Part shown: positions 44,399-57,053 of the stretch, piece by piece
Numbering within the stretch: the first letter of the stretch is position 1
Layout of the letters: the number at the start of each line of letters is the position of its first letter
From: Bugula neritina
Taxonomy: Eukaryota; Bryozoa; Gymnolaemata; Cheilostomatida; Bugulidae
DNA length: 64,000 nucleotides
Direction: 5' to 3'
Assembly (NCBI GenBank): GCA_964035545.1
Contig: OZ037772.1
Span: 895,001 to 959,000 of the forward strand
Program-made: the position numbers and the translations under genes
Notes under the pieces: model-generated
Seen by the model: only the letters and a program-made list of their open reading frames with translations
Told to the model about the DNA's origin: nothing
Database searches by the model: none

Positions 44399-47300
44399 CT
44401 GCAACCGTTTTACCTTTTTTAGGTTAAATGCAATAAAAAGAAGTGCAGTGTCAAATATAGCTTCAAGTAGACTCGCATCATGGCAACTGAAATTCATGGA
44501 CAATAATAGTTCTATACTCAAAGTACGTGCAGATAAGTCAGTAATAAGTCTAAAGTTGTGTTTATACCTCTCCTGAACAAAGTATTTATGTTTCAGTTAA
44601 TAACACTCTTCAGAGTGCACCCTTATATAGTCTTACTGAAACTCGGTGACATTTCAACTTGAATTTAAATGCTGACTAAAAATTTGGAAGGTATAAATGC
44701 AACTTAGCAAATATTACCTAAAAACCCCATCTAATAAAATAGTTGTGAAGTTTTAGCTACATGTAACATTTTAATAGACAAAATTACAATCACCCACCCT
44801 AGTGCTTACAAACTACAAAATCTGGTTTGATAACTGGGGAATTTTAAATAGCAATTCATTTCATCAAGATTAGAATTAAAATAAATTTTTTATGGCATTC
44901 TCACCAAATAAAGATTCGCTGTTATTGTCCAACTTTGCTCTTTTAATCAAATTATTAAAAGCACTTTGAACGATAGAAGCTGAGTCTACAAAAGAAGGAA
45001 GATGCATGTAAATACAATTTTATATCTGAGTGTTATTCCCTGCATTTAATCCAAAAATGTTAATAAGAAAAACTGAAGGCTACTGGGTGTGTGTTACAAA
45101 AATATTATATAAAGCCTGAGATCATGCTTTAAAACACTTTAAATATTGCATAATATATAATAAATCAAATAAGTACACTTTAAATATTGCATAATATATA
45201 TTAAATCAAATAAGTATACTTCAAGTATGGCATAATATATAATAAATCAAATAAGTACAAGATCAAAATATATATAGATACTGTAATTTATTATATGTAT
45301 AAATATACATGAAGTGCTAGCATAATGTAGCTAATATTTTATATTATGATAAGCCATAAGAGATCATTATAATTTTAAACGATGTATATGTTTGCAGTCT
45401 AAATACAATAAATAGATAGCTGTTGTCCATATTTTCAATGCAAGCTAATTAAAAATTGCCAGTGCAGAGTGTGACAGCCGATACTGGTTACTGTATCAGC
45501 TGATAATTGTTCCTGCGTCAGCACGTGTGCTGTTTGGTACGGATGCCTATGTATTATGATTCACTTAACAAAGGGTGAATGGATTGAGGACACAGATGCA
45601 GGCCACAACTCTATTTTTCGTTTATTGCCAACAGTATATTTTCTAAGTTAGACTTACACTCGAAATCATACTGATACTCATACTGTAACCTATAACCATG
45701 AAAATTACCAACATCATGTTAACTCAACATTAATTACACAGCTGACAAAACATTTAGTTAATGTAGTTCAAAACAAAAGATAATATAATACTTGATACTC
45801 ACAATTAAGTATAGATTGCCTGCATCTTTAGCAGGAGGAAAATTGAGCTACACTGACTCATTGAATAAAAATAGCCAGCAAATAGCTTTCATTTCACAAT
45901 GGTTTTTGGAAAGCTGCCAAAACTCCTGCAACACAGAGATCTATATATGGCCTTCAAAGCTATTAAAATATATTTTATAGAGTTCCAATCACCATTAAAA
46001 CAAAGTTTGAGTATTTGTAGGCAATATAATTACTGAACAGATATACTTTAAATATATTAACGTAGGAGGTCTAACATTATTCTTAAAAACAAAATAACAA
46101 AAGTAACAAGCTAAAGTTGCTTTCGAAACAAAATAATGATTTACAGGTATACATTATTAAAATGTTTAGTATTAGATTACATCATATAGTTTTTTGGTAA
46201 GCATTATGCATGATTGTCTCCCCAATCAACCAGAAGTCATATTATGCAGTTTGATGATTTTAATTATTTAAAAAAGATAATTGTATTTTTAGTAAATTGT
46301 TACATGAAACAAAATTGCACATTTCCTCATAAATTTAACTACAGTTAAAACAACTTTATTGTTTTTTGGTAAGACTGGAAGAATTTAAAATAATACTCAA
46401 CCTAAGAAAATACATACCTTTTGCTGTCTCCAACTTGCTGCTCAACTTTTTATTTTTGCTTCTGGTAAAAACAGGCATTTTCTTTAAGAAGTTAGTTATA
46501 TAGTGTTTAAAAGTACTATGATTTCCCAGCAAGTTTTACCTTGCTGAAATGTAACTTTCCACTGTCAGAAGGTTTGACAGGTTTGACAAAATTTCTAATT
46601 TATATACTGCTATAATAGTAACAGAGAAAATTATCTGTTCCTGCAATTACTTCTACTAAGGTTTAGAGGGAGAGTGCATCCCTATAATTATGCAAAAGAT
46701 AATAGACCCTTTGTAGTTCTGGACCAAGTTTCTTTTCATCATCATAATAATCAGGAAGCTTAAGTAAGCTTAAAACTTTTTAATTTACTAAAAATGGCTG
46801 CCAAGAGTTGAACTTTAGTTTGAAACTTATAAAAAAATCCTAGAATTTCCTATTTGGCCGCAACTTCAAAAGCACTGTCATAATTATAAATTCTTTTGAA
46901 GAAGTTTACCCTCAAATACTGTACAATAAAGAAAAATCTTCAAGATAGCTGTTCTATTTTTCTTAGTTTTGTGTTATCTCAGTACATGCAAAGTTTATAG
47001 TCTCTATGAGAGACCTTTTTCAACTGGCTGAGCATAATAGCTGAAAATTTTGTCTGCTGTCACTACAACGTGAACTTTTATAATAGTATAGGAGATGTTA
47101 AGAAATGCTTGCAGCTTACTTTTGTGACTATAAATATTAGGCCCTGTAGCATATAAGACACCAAGTTTCGTTCACAATAAACCTAATGGGAATCAAGAGA
47201 TATTAAATTCAAAGTTATTAACACATATTATTGAAAACTATTTATACATGTCTTACTCTTTTTTTGTGTAGGTAGTCAAATTATATGACTAGCATGAAAT

Positions 47301-50040
47301 TTAGATTTTGATATTCACCCATTGCGTGAACAATATTTTTTCTAACTGAATTATTTTTCTTGAAAAACTTTCAAAACAGAGAAACCAATTCAGCAACTAG
47401 TTTTAAAGTTTGAAAAAGGCATGTAGCACCAGTGTTACACTGGTCATCTGTCTCTAAGAGTAACAATTCAGTTTAATTCCAATTGGCAACTCCCCTCCAT
47501 ATAAACTCTAAACAATATAATATTCTTTAACACTTGTAACCTATTGATAGTCCAGGGTGCTTTGCTTGCCATACTCTGGCTTACAGACAGAGGATTAAAA
47601 TTGCTTTTTATTACTGGGTACCTGTTATATTTTGCTCTTACAAGGTAAATAAGTTTTTAAATATGCTAAAAGTATAAAAAGTATAAAAACATTTTTAATG
47701 GTAGCACCATACAATGTTGTCCAGTACGTATCTTTATCCTAATATTTTGCATTATTATTATTGTTATCAATTTGTGAAAAGAGGTACTGAAAGAGCTTTT
47801 TATGAAACTTTGAAACATTTACCATATACACAACTTACTGGATTGCTCTGTGTCACGGTAGGCTAGCGGCAAAGCTAGCCAAAATTGCTTATTCTGAAGT
47901 CTAGCTTTTGTGAAAATTGGCAAGCTTTAGTTAATAACCTGTAATTATATAGCCAAGTTGTTTAATTAAAATTTAAAGTAGCATTGTGTTACACACAATA
48001 GTTTCGGAAAACAATTGAAAGAAAAGTTCAATAATATATTACTAAAATACCAGGAAAGTCTTGCTGATGTTTATAAAGCATGCATTAAACATTCTGTATT
48101 TCAATGAAAGATGTTTTAGACATTGTAGAAGAAAAGTTGTCTACTTGCCTTAGTTTACAAGGCTATAGCATAATGATAGTAGTATAGACTGATACTCAAA
48201 CAAATTAATTAGGAGGAAATAATAATGCTGCTAGAAAAATACTTTATAATTTGCAAGCCACATCTATCCTCACTCAACAGCCGTAATGAGATAATAACAA
48301 CATGCAGGCTTGCTAGAAAGCTCCTCCTAGAGAATGTGACTTGACATTTTAATCTCTTAATTGCTTTTATTCCATCTATTTATGTATTTTAATCCATTGG
48401 CTTTATAGCTTTTACACACATTTCTCATACATATATATAGTATGTTTTTATTCTTGTTACATTACATCTTAACATTTTATCTGATGATTGTGTACATTCT
48501 ATGCACATGAAACTAGTAGTAATAAAGTGTTATAAATCAAATTTTATCGTTCATTACTTTTATTTATTTACTCTGCTCTGCACTGCATTGAGCTCTCTTT
48601 AGTGGTAAACTATACACCATTTTATATATATATATATATGTATGTATATGCACGTACATAAAGAAAATAACATTCATGCGACTAGTAGTAAATACTATTT
48701 AGTATGAGCTTGTACTAATTTCACTATGGCATCATAATAAATAGCGATTCATTATACACTACTAAATAAATTGGTGGAGATCACAAAGCACTTAATAGTC
48801 TTTATGCAGAATTTTTCTTTCAGTTTAATATATGAAAGTTATAAAAATTATTTTAGAGAAAACACACACTTATGGAAAGCCAATTTGTTTTCAATAAAGT
48901 ATATCATATACCTGCATACTTTATTCAGGAAAGAAGAGAGAGCCCCAAAGGAAGAGCCACGCCTACCATGTCCAATGAAAACAGACCTGTCATACTAAGT
49001 AGCTACAGACCTGCTATACCAGATAAAAACAAATCTGCCATATAGCACAAAACTGAACCTGCAGTACTGAACAAAGAGCAACCAATCAAATATTCCAAGC
49101 AAAGAGAAAACAATTCAGCATTGTGGGAAAACCTCCCCAGGGGGGATCAGCAAACTCCGACAGCTGGTCAAAGTTTTAGCTACAGAAAAGGAAGAATTGC
49201 CAAGTATTGTGATGATTCAGTGAGGAAAACTGCATGCTTACCTTGTTCTGGTAACCACTACACAACTGTGAAGAGAAAGGGCTGGAAAGCTGCACAACTT
49301 TGAGAGATTTCTCATACAGACAGCTGTTCTATAGGAAGTGTTACATAAGAGTTGTGACTATTGACTATTATATACAGGGTTGTAAGAATGTGGACACAGT
49401 TTTAGGATTTCTTAATTTAGGAATCCAATATTTTAGTTATGTTATGACAGCATTAACTTAGCAGAAGCTTTGGTGGAATTTGATATAATGCTTAATTACT
49501 ACTCAAAGCAGAATAGTTTAGTATTTTTTAAGAAAGAACATAATATTATATTTGTATTTTCTTATACGGTAAATAAATGTTTATTATGCACACCAATCAT
49601 GAAAGTCAATTCATTATATGGTATACAAAATTATATCTGTAAATAAACATGTGCATGCTGCAGCTGAAGAATAAAAATAAAATGAAAAGGAAACAAAACG
49701 TATTCAACTAGATGAGTCATCAGATGACATTGCTGTATAAAATGACGAATCAGGAAAGAGAAAGCCTGTGGAAACAAAGCAACACTGAACTACAATGTGG
49801 CTAACAAATACTAGGTCAGCAGAAATAATATCAAAACCAATGAATAAAATACCAAGAGGTGTAAAATATCAATATAAGTACACATAGAAAAAATAGGTGA
49901 TATACAGAATAAAAAGTAACAGTTTAATATTGTTAAAGCTTTTCAATTTCACACAAACATAATATCTTTACAAGGCATTATTGTATATATATATTGCGAA
50001 GGTGTGGGCCATGGTACTCTGTTCTGTGCTGATGAGGGGA
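44399..50040. other. long AT-rich gene-poor stretch
   Basis: No convincing exon. A ~40-bp unit is repeated about three times at 45139-45262. Short (TA)n at 48625-48640. Small chance frames only (for example 48771-48998 and 49121-49303). I see no tRNA, known transposon or conserved domain. Confidence 0.5.
45139..45262. repeat. three-copy ~40-bp tandem repeat
   Basis: Units of ACTTTAAATATTGCATAATA plus TATAATAAATCAAATAAGT, AT-rich. Confidence 0.85.
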
Positions 50041-50075
50041 CAAATCCCGAAACAGCTGCTGTCCACAGATTGAGA

Positions 50076-50076
50076 T

Positions 50077-50148
<72 letters not shown>
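50076..50148. repeat. (TA)n microsatellite
   Basis: About 36 TA units preceding the 315-bp repeat copy 2. Confidence 0.98.
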
Positions 50149-50153
<5 letters not shown>

Positions 50154-50463
50154 CGTATGCTCACGTGGAACTATAGAAGGAAATGTCAGCTAGAAGAGGA
50201 AAGAAATGGAGGTCAAGGCCAGCAACGCAATGTCAAAGTCAACTGGAAGAAAGTATTTTAGGTCACGACTTATCATTCTCAATTATGGCGGCTAGTTTGA
50301 GCACACTTTTGGACTAGAAGAGGAAGGATACGAGGAGACCACAGAACTCTCTGGGGAGAGAGGTAAAACACGCTTCAGCTACAAAGCAAGAGTTGAAAAA
50401 AGAAATAATTGGAAAAAGTTGAAAATTTACTAATTTGATTAAAAATGAACAGATATTAATAAA
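50149..50463. repeat. 315-bp interspersed repeat next to (TA)n, copy 2
   Basis: See 39857-40172. Same orientation and the same (TA)n junction. Confidence 0.88.
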
Positions 50464-51973
50464 AAAAATTCTACAGATTCTAACGCTGCTATGCCAGGAC
50501 AACTATAGCATATTATAATTATATTATCACTTCATTATATAAAAATCATATTACATAATATATTATATTGTTTATATGCCATATTATCCTTATATTATAA
50601 TATTATAATCATACTATATTATAAATATGGTATATTATTATATTATACTATATCAATGTACATGACTTGCACCAAGTAGATGCCAAACGTTACCTTTTCT
50701 GTGTTGGCAACTTGGGGCAGAACTCTTTTGGGTCGAACGTCTGAAATAGATGGGGAAGAGATGATTCACCGCCCCTAGCAGAGGTGTGATGTCAAGAGAA
50801 GAACCCGAAGCTAAGTTACGACAACTTCTTCTCATGGTGTTGGCGGCTTTGAGAAAGAAAGCTCTGTCGTACTCCTTCCCTGAAGACAGGAAACGGTCAT
50901 TGTACTTCCATAAAGGAAATGTACATGAACTGTATCAAAAGCTCAAACTAACGTCTGTTAATGGTAATGGAAGATATAACAATCTTATTGAGAATTAAAG
51001 GCTCTATTAATAGTAATCATTAGATATTTGAATTTGATTTGTGGGAGTCTAACGCACTCACCCTGAGTAAACATCAGTTTGAACAGAGCACTGAGGTTAT
51101 CTCCAATACTGTTGAGACTAGCTATAGCCTGGGAGCACATATCATATTGCAGCCACGGGTCTACCTTGGTAAATTTCATACCTTCCAACTGTAAAAAGAT
51201 GACAGAGCGAATAAAAATAAATTTAACTAAACAGAGAATACATTCAATAACAGGTGGTTGTCAGGTGGGTGATATTCCTTACTGCTTCCCTCTGATCGCG
51301 TGATGTAACAGTCAAATATGACATCACATGTCGACTCACTCTGCACTGCGGGTGGCAGTGACAAGCAGCGCTCCATACTCAGACCACCCACAGTCCAAGC
51401 ACCTGGAGCACTGCCCACACATGGCAACAAGTGACAAGAAAAAGTGCTTGGGATAACTAGCAATACAAAGATAATTAACAGTCAGAGTATGAAGTTGGTA
51501 CTCACCAGTTTGAAGGTGTTCCCAATACCATCTCTATAACTGGTTAGAAAGGATTGCACTTGGTTGAGTACTCTGTTAACAGCACCATAAATATCCTCTT
51601 CAGCGTGGCAGTTGCCGGCACCTGCACAACATGAAATAACTACCACCTGCTATCCGTTGACATATGTGAGACCAGTTGCTAGTGACATCAAATGACAGGT
51701 ACTTGGTTAGCAAATTTATACAAAGATGAGAGTTCTACTGTCACTTGATCAAAGGTTGTGACACTCTTCGCCTAGTGTGACTCATAAATTATATATGACT
51801 TAGGCTAGCAGGTGAGCATGAGCTCATTTTATAAGCTATGTAGCTCAAAACTATGCAAGCATCCTACCATAAAGAGACACCACTACACGGCACCATTGGT
51901 ATGAGAGTCTTCATAAGAACTAAAGCTACACTCAAGCCCCACCAGCATGATAGAATATATCGCAAACACTTAC

Positions 51974-52145
51974 TATTGCACATATAGTCTATGGATGAGA
52001 AGGTTGCAGTTAGCTTCTCTGTAGATGTATGGATATATTGAGCAAGGGCACCTTGGGCACATGCCATGGGCACATCTGTTGACAGCTGTCAAGTACATGA
52101 CAGTACATATTGATGCACTGCCTTGTCTATGTTACCCAGCAGTGC
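51974..52145 (-). pseudogene. unrecognised gene, exon with internal TGA
   Basis: Reads ALLGNIDKAVHQYVLSCT, stop, QLSTDVPMACAQGALAQYIH, then TSTEKLTATFSSIDYMCN. Same frame on both sides of the TGA. Flanking splice sites are canonical (TTTGCAG, ATA|GTAAGT) and the next exon continues in phase. Confidence 0.55.
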
Positions 52146-52883
52146 CTGCAAACAAATATGGAGATATTACTTAGGAAATGAGCAGAATTCTTTTTATTTC
52201 AGAGATTTTACATATTCTTAAATTAACAAAGGCACAAATTTCGAACATCTACATAAAATATTGGAGATATCTTAAATTTTTCTGCAAAATCTATAAGTTG
52301 AACACTAAAAAACAAGTTTCTCCCCAACATAAAATGTCAACCATTGGAGAATCTTCTGGCTCTATAAGTTTGTATCATGAGGATATATTTAATACGATGT
52401 TACGTGATTATATGGAGTTGTCATCACAATACAGAATAGTGATAGTTTTGAGTAACAAGTCTTATATTATTATATGAACTTATGGAGAAATAGCATCTTG
52501 GGAACATAGGCTTTACATTACTACATTACAATACATACACACGTATAACAGAAGTTGATTAAAATATTTGTATATTCCTATCCTAAAGATTTCAATATTT
52601 TTCAAGTCAGTTGGGTTTTACCTTTTATATGTACACTGTTCAGTGGAATGCTTCTTTTAAACAAACAAAGTGTTATTCAAACTCATTAATTTTAGTTGCC
52701 AAGGGAGATAAAGTTGCAGATAGTTTCTTTTCCTTTCAGATAAAACGTGTTACATATGCACATGAATATGTTCAACTGATGATAGCAATTAAAATACAAA
52801 TACCTTGCAACATAAAATAACACAACACCTGCAAAATACTGCTTACAATCGAATTTGCAGCTCTAACTGTAATATTGAGTCTA

Positions 52884-52945
52884 CCCTGTGGTGTAATGGT
52901 AGCACGCTAGCGGGTGGAAAAGTATTTAATTAAGTTCTGGGTTTG
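52884..52945 (+). ncRNA. tRNA-like remnant
   Basis: TGGTGTAATGGTAGCAC fits an A box/D-arm, and GGGTTTGAAA about 45 bases later is a poor B box. No acceptor stem pairing is evident. Best read as a tRNA pseudogene or tRNA-derived SINE piece. Confidence 0.25.
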
Positions 52946-53112
52946 AAAAGAAATTAGGACTCACCTGCTGACACTGCCTTGTAGCTCTCCAGAATGCTGC
53001 CAGCGGAGATTCTACACAACTCACACTGTTGAAGTTAAACACCTTCCTGCTCCCTGCATTGGTTGCTATAAACAGTACAGAGCTACACGTATGAGATAAG
53101 AGTGGACTACCA

Positions 53113-53610
<498 letters not shown>

Positions 53611-53656
53611 GACGGATCAACAGTTACTGGCATCTCAATTTCCCCACACTTCTCAC

Positions 53657-53857
53657 ATGTTCAGTGATCTTCACCTTGATCTCTTCCAACTTGTCATGAC
53701 TTGGTAACCTGCTGTCTCCACTGTTGGAATCTGGTCTTATACCCTCACTCTCATTGGACGAGCCGTTAGCCAATAATGTGTGAGCAAATGGTGTGTTGGT
53801 GTTTAATGCTGAGTTATTACTAGTGTTTACTGCTGACTGAGAGAGATTCGGCCTCAA
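53657..53857 (-). CDS. unrecognised gene, Asn/Ser-rich exon
   Basis: 67 codons between TTTGTAG and GTGAGA: LRPNLSQSAVNTSNNSALNT through an acidic part and LPSHDKLEEIKVKITEH. Likely a disordered linker followed by a helix. The donor lies about 45 bases from the (GA)n tract. Confidence 0.55.
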
Positions 53858-53872
53858 CTACAAAACATAACA

Positions 53873-54202
53873 GGATAATCTACAGTACAAGGAGAGGATC
53901 TACAGTACAAGGAGAGGATCTACAGTACAAGGAGAGGATCTACAGTACAAGGAGAAGATCTACAGTACAAGGAGAGGATCTACAGTACAAGGAGAGGATC
54001 TACAGTACAAGGAGAGGATCTACAGTACAAGGAGAAGATCTACAGTACAAGGAGAAGATCTACAGTACAAGGAGAGGATCTACATTACAAAGAGAGGATC
54101 TACAGTACAAGGAGGGGATCTACAGTACAAGGAGGGGATCTACAGTACAAGGAGAGGATCTACAGTACAAGGAGAGGATCTACAGTACAAGGAGAGGATC
54201 TA
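53873..54202. repeat. 20-bp minisatellite (about 16 copies)
   Basis: GGAGAGGATCTACAGTACAA repeated with GAAG and GGGG variants. Intronic, between exons 54286-54386 and 53657-53857 of the unrecognised gene. Confidence 0.97.
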
Positions 54203-54387
54203 ATGTATTCCTTAGCTACAGTCTCACAAGAGAATGGATACTCTACCAGACGTGTGTATGATATGTGAGTGGTAGATGAGCTCACCTGGTCAGCCATTGA
54301 AAGTCGGATGAGTTCATTAGATATCACTCCGTCTGTGTCACACAGGAAGTGCTTCCTCTGAGAGTTCTGGACCTTTGTCTTCGCTCC

Positions 54388-54505
54388 TATGGCAACAGCA
54401 GTGAAACTATTAGTTACTATAGCAACAGTAGTGAAATTAGTTACTATAGTAACAGCAGTGGCATTATTAGTTACTATAGCAACAGTAGTGTAACTAGTAG
54501 CTAAA
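54388..54505. repeat. ~30-bp tandem repeat beside an acceptor
   Basis: About four copies of TTACTATAGCAACAGTAGTG plus AAACTATTAG immediately upstream of the acceptor of exon 54286-54386. Confidence 0.85.
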
Positions 54506-54534
54506 CTAATTTGGGCACAGAGCAAATATAAAAA

Positions 54535-55910
54535 TACACAGCTATAGTGTACACAGAGTATATATAAATATACACAGCTATAGTGTACACAGAGTATATA
54601 TAAATATACACAGCTTTAGTGTACACCAGGGTTGGGGTCAATTACATGTAAATGTAATTAATTACAATTACATAAAGATTTGTCAATTACAATTACAATT
54701 ACAGTTAAAAAGTAATGTAATTAATTACAATTACAATTACATGGTAATGTAATTAATTACAATTACAATTACTTTTGTTCTCACAAAGGACAAAATATAG
54801 AAGTTATACAATGCCACTTAGAGGGTCCAACTACCAGGAGCAATGTTGACAGTGGTGAACCTCCTTTGTTCCCAGCAGTGACACTATAGGGTCAATTCAT
54901 GCCAAATCAACCAAATTTTAAGGGGTTCCATGCCTTTGCTTCTCAGATTTTGCTCATATTTACACATGTCCGGAGTACTATTCTGACATGACAGAAACTT
55001 TTGGAGAAATGACTACATTAGTGGTTGGGAAAACTTTTGAGGAAAATTTGTGATTTCTACTTTTAAACCAACTTATAAATGTCTATATCTAAACTATTTT
55101 TTTAGACTGAGCTTTAAAAATTGATGTAGGAAATATTTAAAAAAATTTCAAAATTTACAAAAATTTGCCCATATTCAATGGTTTAGCATATATGCACACA
55201 GAGTATTCTGTAGTATGTGTTGCTACTAGTGCAAATTGATAGGTGTTATCAAATCGCACAGCAAATTTTAAGACTTAGTCTAGAAAAATGTTTGAGATAT
55301 AGATGTTTATAAATTGCTCTAAAAGTAGAAATCACAAATGTTCCTTAAAGTTTTTCCCAACCTTTGTCCACAAATGTAGTCGTTTCTCAAAAAGTTTTCT
55401 GTCAGGTCAAAAATATTTAAGATGAGTACTCAGGACATATGTAGGCCTATTTGGTGTAAATATAAACAAACTCTGAGACACAAAAGCACCGGCCATGTGG
55501 TGAGTTGGCATGGACTTGTTATTTAACAGTAGGCATGGTAGGAAAAGAATGATTTTTTCAAGATTTAAAAGTTTGAAGTAATTGACATGTAATTATAAAG
55601 TAATTGTAAAATTCATTTACATTAGCAATGTAATTAATTACAATTACAATTACATGTTTATACATCAATTACAAATTACATTCAATTACTTGAAAAAATG
55701 CAATTAATTACAACCAATTACAATTACAAATTACAATTACCCAAACCCTGGTGTACACAGAGTATATATAAATATACACAGTTATACACAGAGTATATAT
55801 AAATAGACACAGCTATACACAGAGTATATATAAATATACACAGTTGTACACAGAGTATATATAAATATACACAGCTATACACAGAGTATATATAAATATA
55901 CACAGCAACA
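54535..55910. repeat. GTGTACACAGAGTATATATAA array split by an insertion
   Basis: Units of about 38 bp (ACACAGCTATAGTGTACACA then GAGTATATATAAATAT) occupy 54535-54626 and 55751-55910, with shorter CACAGAGTATATATAA units on the right. The element at 54627-55750 sits inside. Confidence 0.9.
54627..55750. mobile_element. hAT-like foldback MITE with 8-bp target duplication
   Basis: 1124 bp. Left end CAGGGTTGGGGTCAATTACA, right end inverted CAGGGTTTGGGTAATTGTAA. GTGTACAC lies on both sides (54619-54626 and 55751-55758), the 8-bp duplication expected of hAT, although the host array also contains this word. The outer ~200 bp on each side are AATTAC-rich. The inner arms, about 54885-55120 and 55270-55515, are inverted copies of each other (for example TTTGTGATTTCTACTTTTA), so transcripts would fold into a long hairpin. 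No transposase. Confidence 0.75.
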
Positions 55911-56159
55911 GTAAGGGTTGACACCATAATTTAGAATGAAGGAAGATTCTGTTTTCACCTGAAGAAGGTAGAAGCTGTTGGGTGGTCCTGTGTTCAATAG
56001 ATGAGAGATTATCTCGGTATATGGTGTACGCATCATCAGATATGGGAGTGAGTCCTTGGTGGTCACATTTGAAGAGAGAGAAAGGTTCTGATACTCTGTG
56101 GGATATGTACAGTACATCAATTCAGACATGTACAGATTTGATGGATATAAGGGTTTGTC

Positions 56160-56817
56160 TACTGTGAGCTATAGTCTATAGCTATAGCCAACTATACTAT
56201 GTATTGTACAGAAAGAAACAATTTCTCTCTCGGATACAATGGCACATATTCAGATATATCTTTATTGTATACTGTGGTGTTAATAACTGGTCAATATTAA
56301 TACAGTCTCTGCCTCCACTACTATAAACCATATATGTAAAACTAGTGCCATTTCTGTCAATATCTATTAATAACATTCTGAGAACAGCATGTATATAAAT
56401 GATAACTTTTTACCAGTAAATATTTCTACTGTAAGAACAGCTCACAGGAAAGCCAGGTTGTCGACTACTGACTCATAATTATCACTAGTTGACTACTAGT
56501 AACCATGGTAACAACTAACATCTTATTACTATCAAATGTTACTTGCTATCACCTGAATAAGTATCAGAATAGAGGGATAGTGTATGAATAATGTTGGCAG
56601 ACAGCAGCCTACCAGTATGTCACTCTTAGTAACTGAGTCAATATACTGAGAAGTTACAGGGAGATGATACAATCCTTATATCTAATCACTTGTACTAAAC
56701 GAGGAATAAGAAAACTTGTGTTCTAGTGTGAACCAAAATCTCTACTTAGCTACAAACATAGCTGATACTCTCCCCTGTTTATATAATAAAATTGTAATCT
56801 AAAGAATACAAACACAC
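56160..56817. other. intron between first two visible exons of the unrecognised gene
   Basis: AT-rich, no repeat or gene seen. Confidence 0.45.
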
Positions 56818-57053
56818 CTTTCCTTAGTGGATGTCAGGACTGGACTACTCAAAGCTCTCACCAGTTTCAACTTCTCAGGAGCATTGAGGAACACGGTCTA
56901 CAAAATACACCCACACATATCTAGAACTACCCTCTATATTCACTAAACAGAGTTCCTCAGTCTACTCGGCATGATAGGACAAACCCAGCAGGAAACAAAC
57001 TCAAGGCTAAAACAGTTATCTGACTGTGAATCACACATTTTATGTTTCCACAT

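Noticed and set aside
49121-49303. 60-codon plus-strand frame with several Cys
   Set aside because: No recognisable motif, no supporting splice sites or neighbours.
50076-50148. Open frame of Ile-Tyr repeats
   Set aside because: It is only the (TA)n tract read as codons.
55724-55927. Tyr-Ile-rich minus-strand open frame
   Set aside because: It arises from the GTATATATAAAT tandem units.
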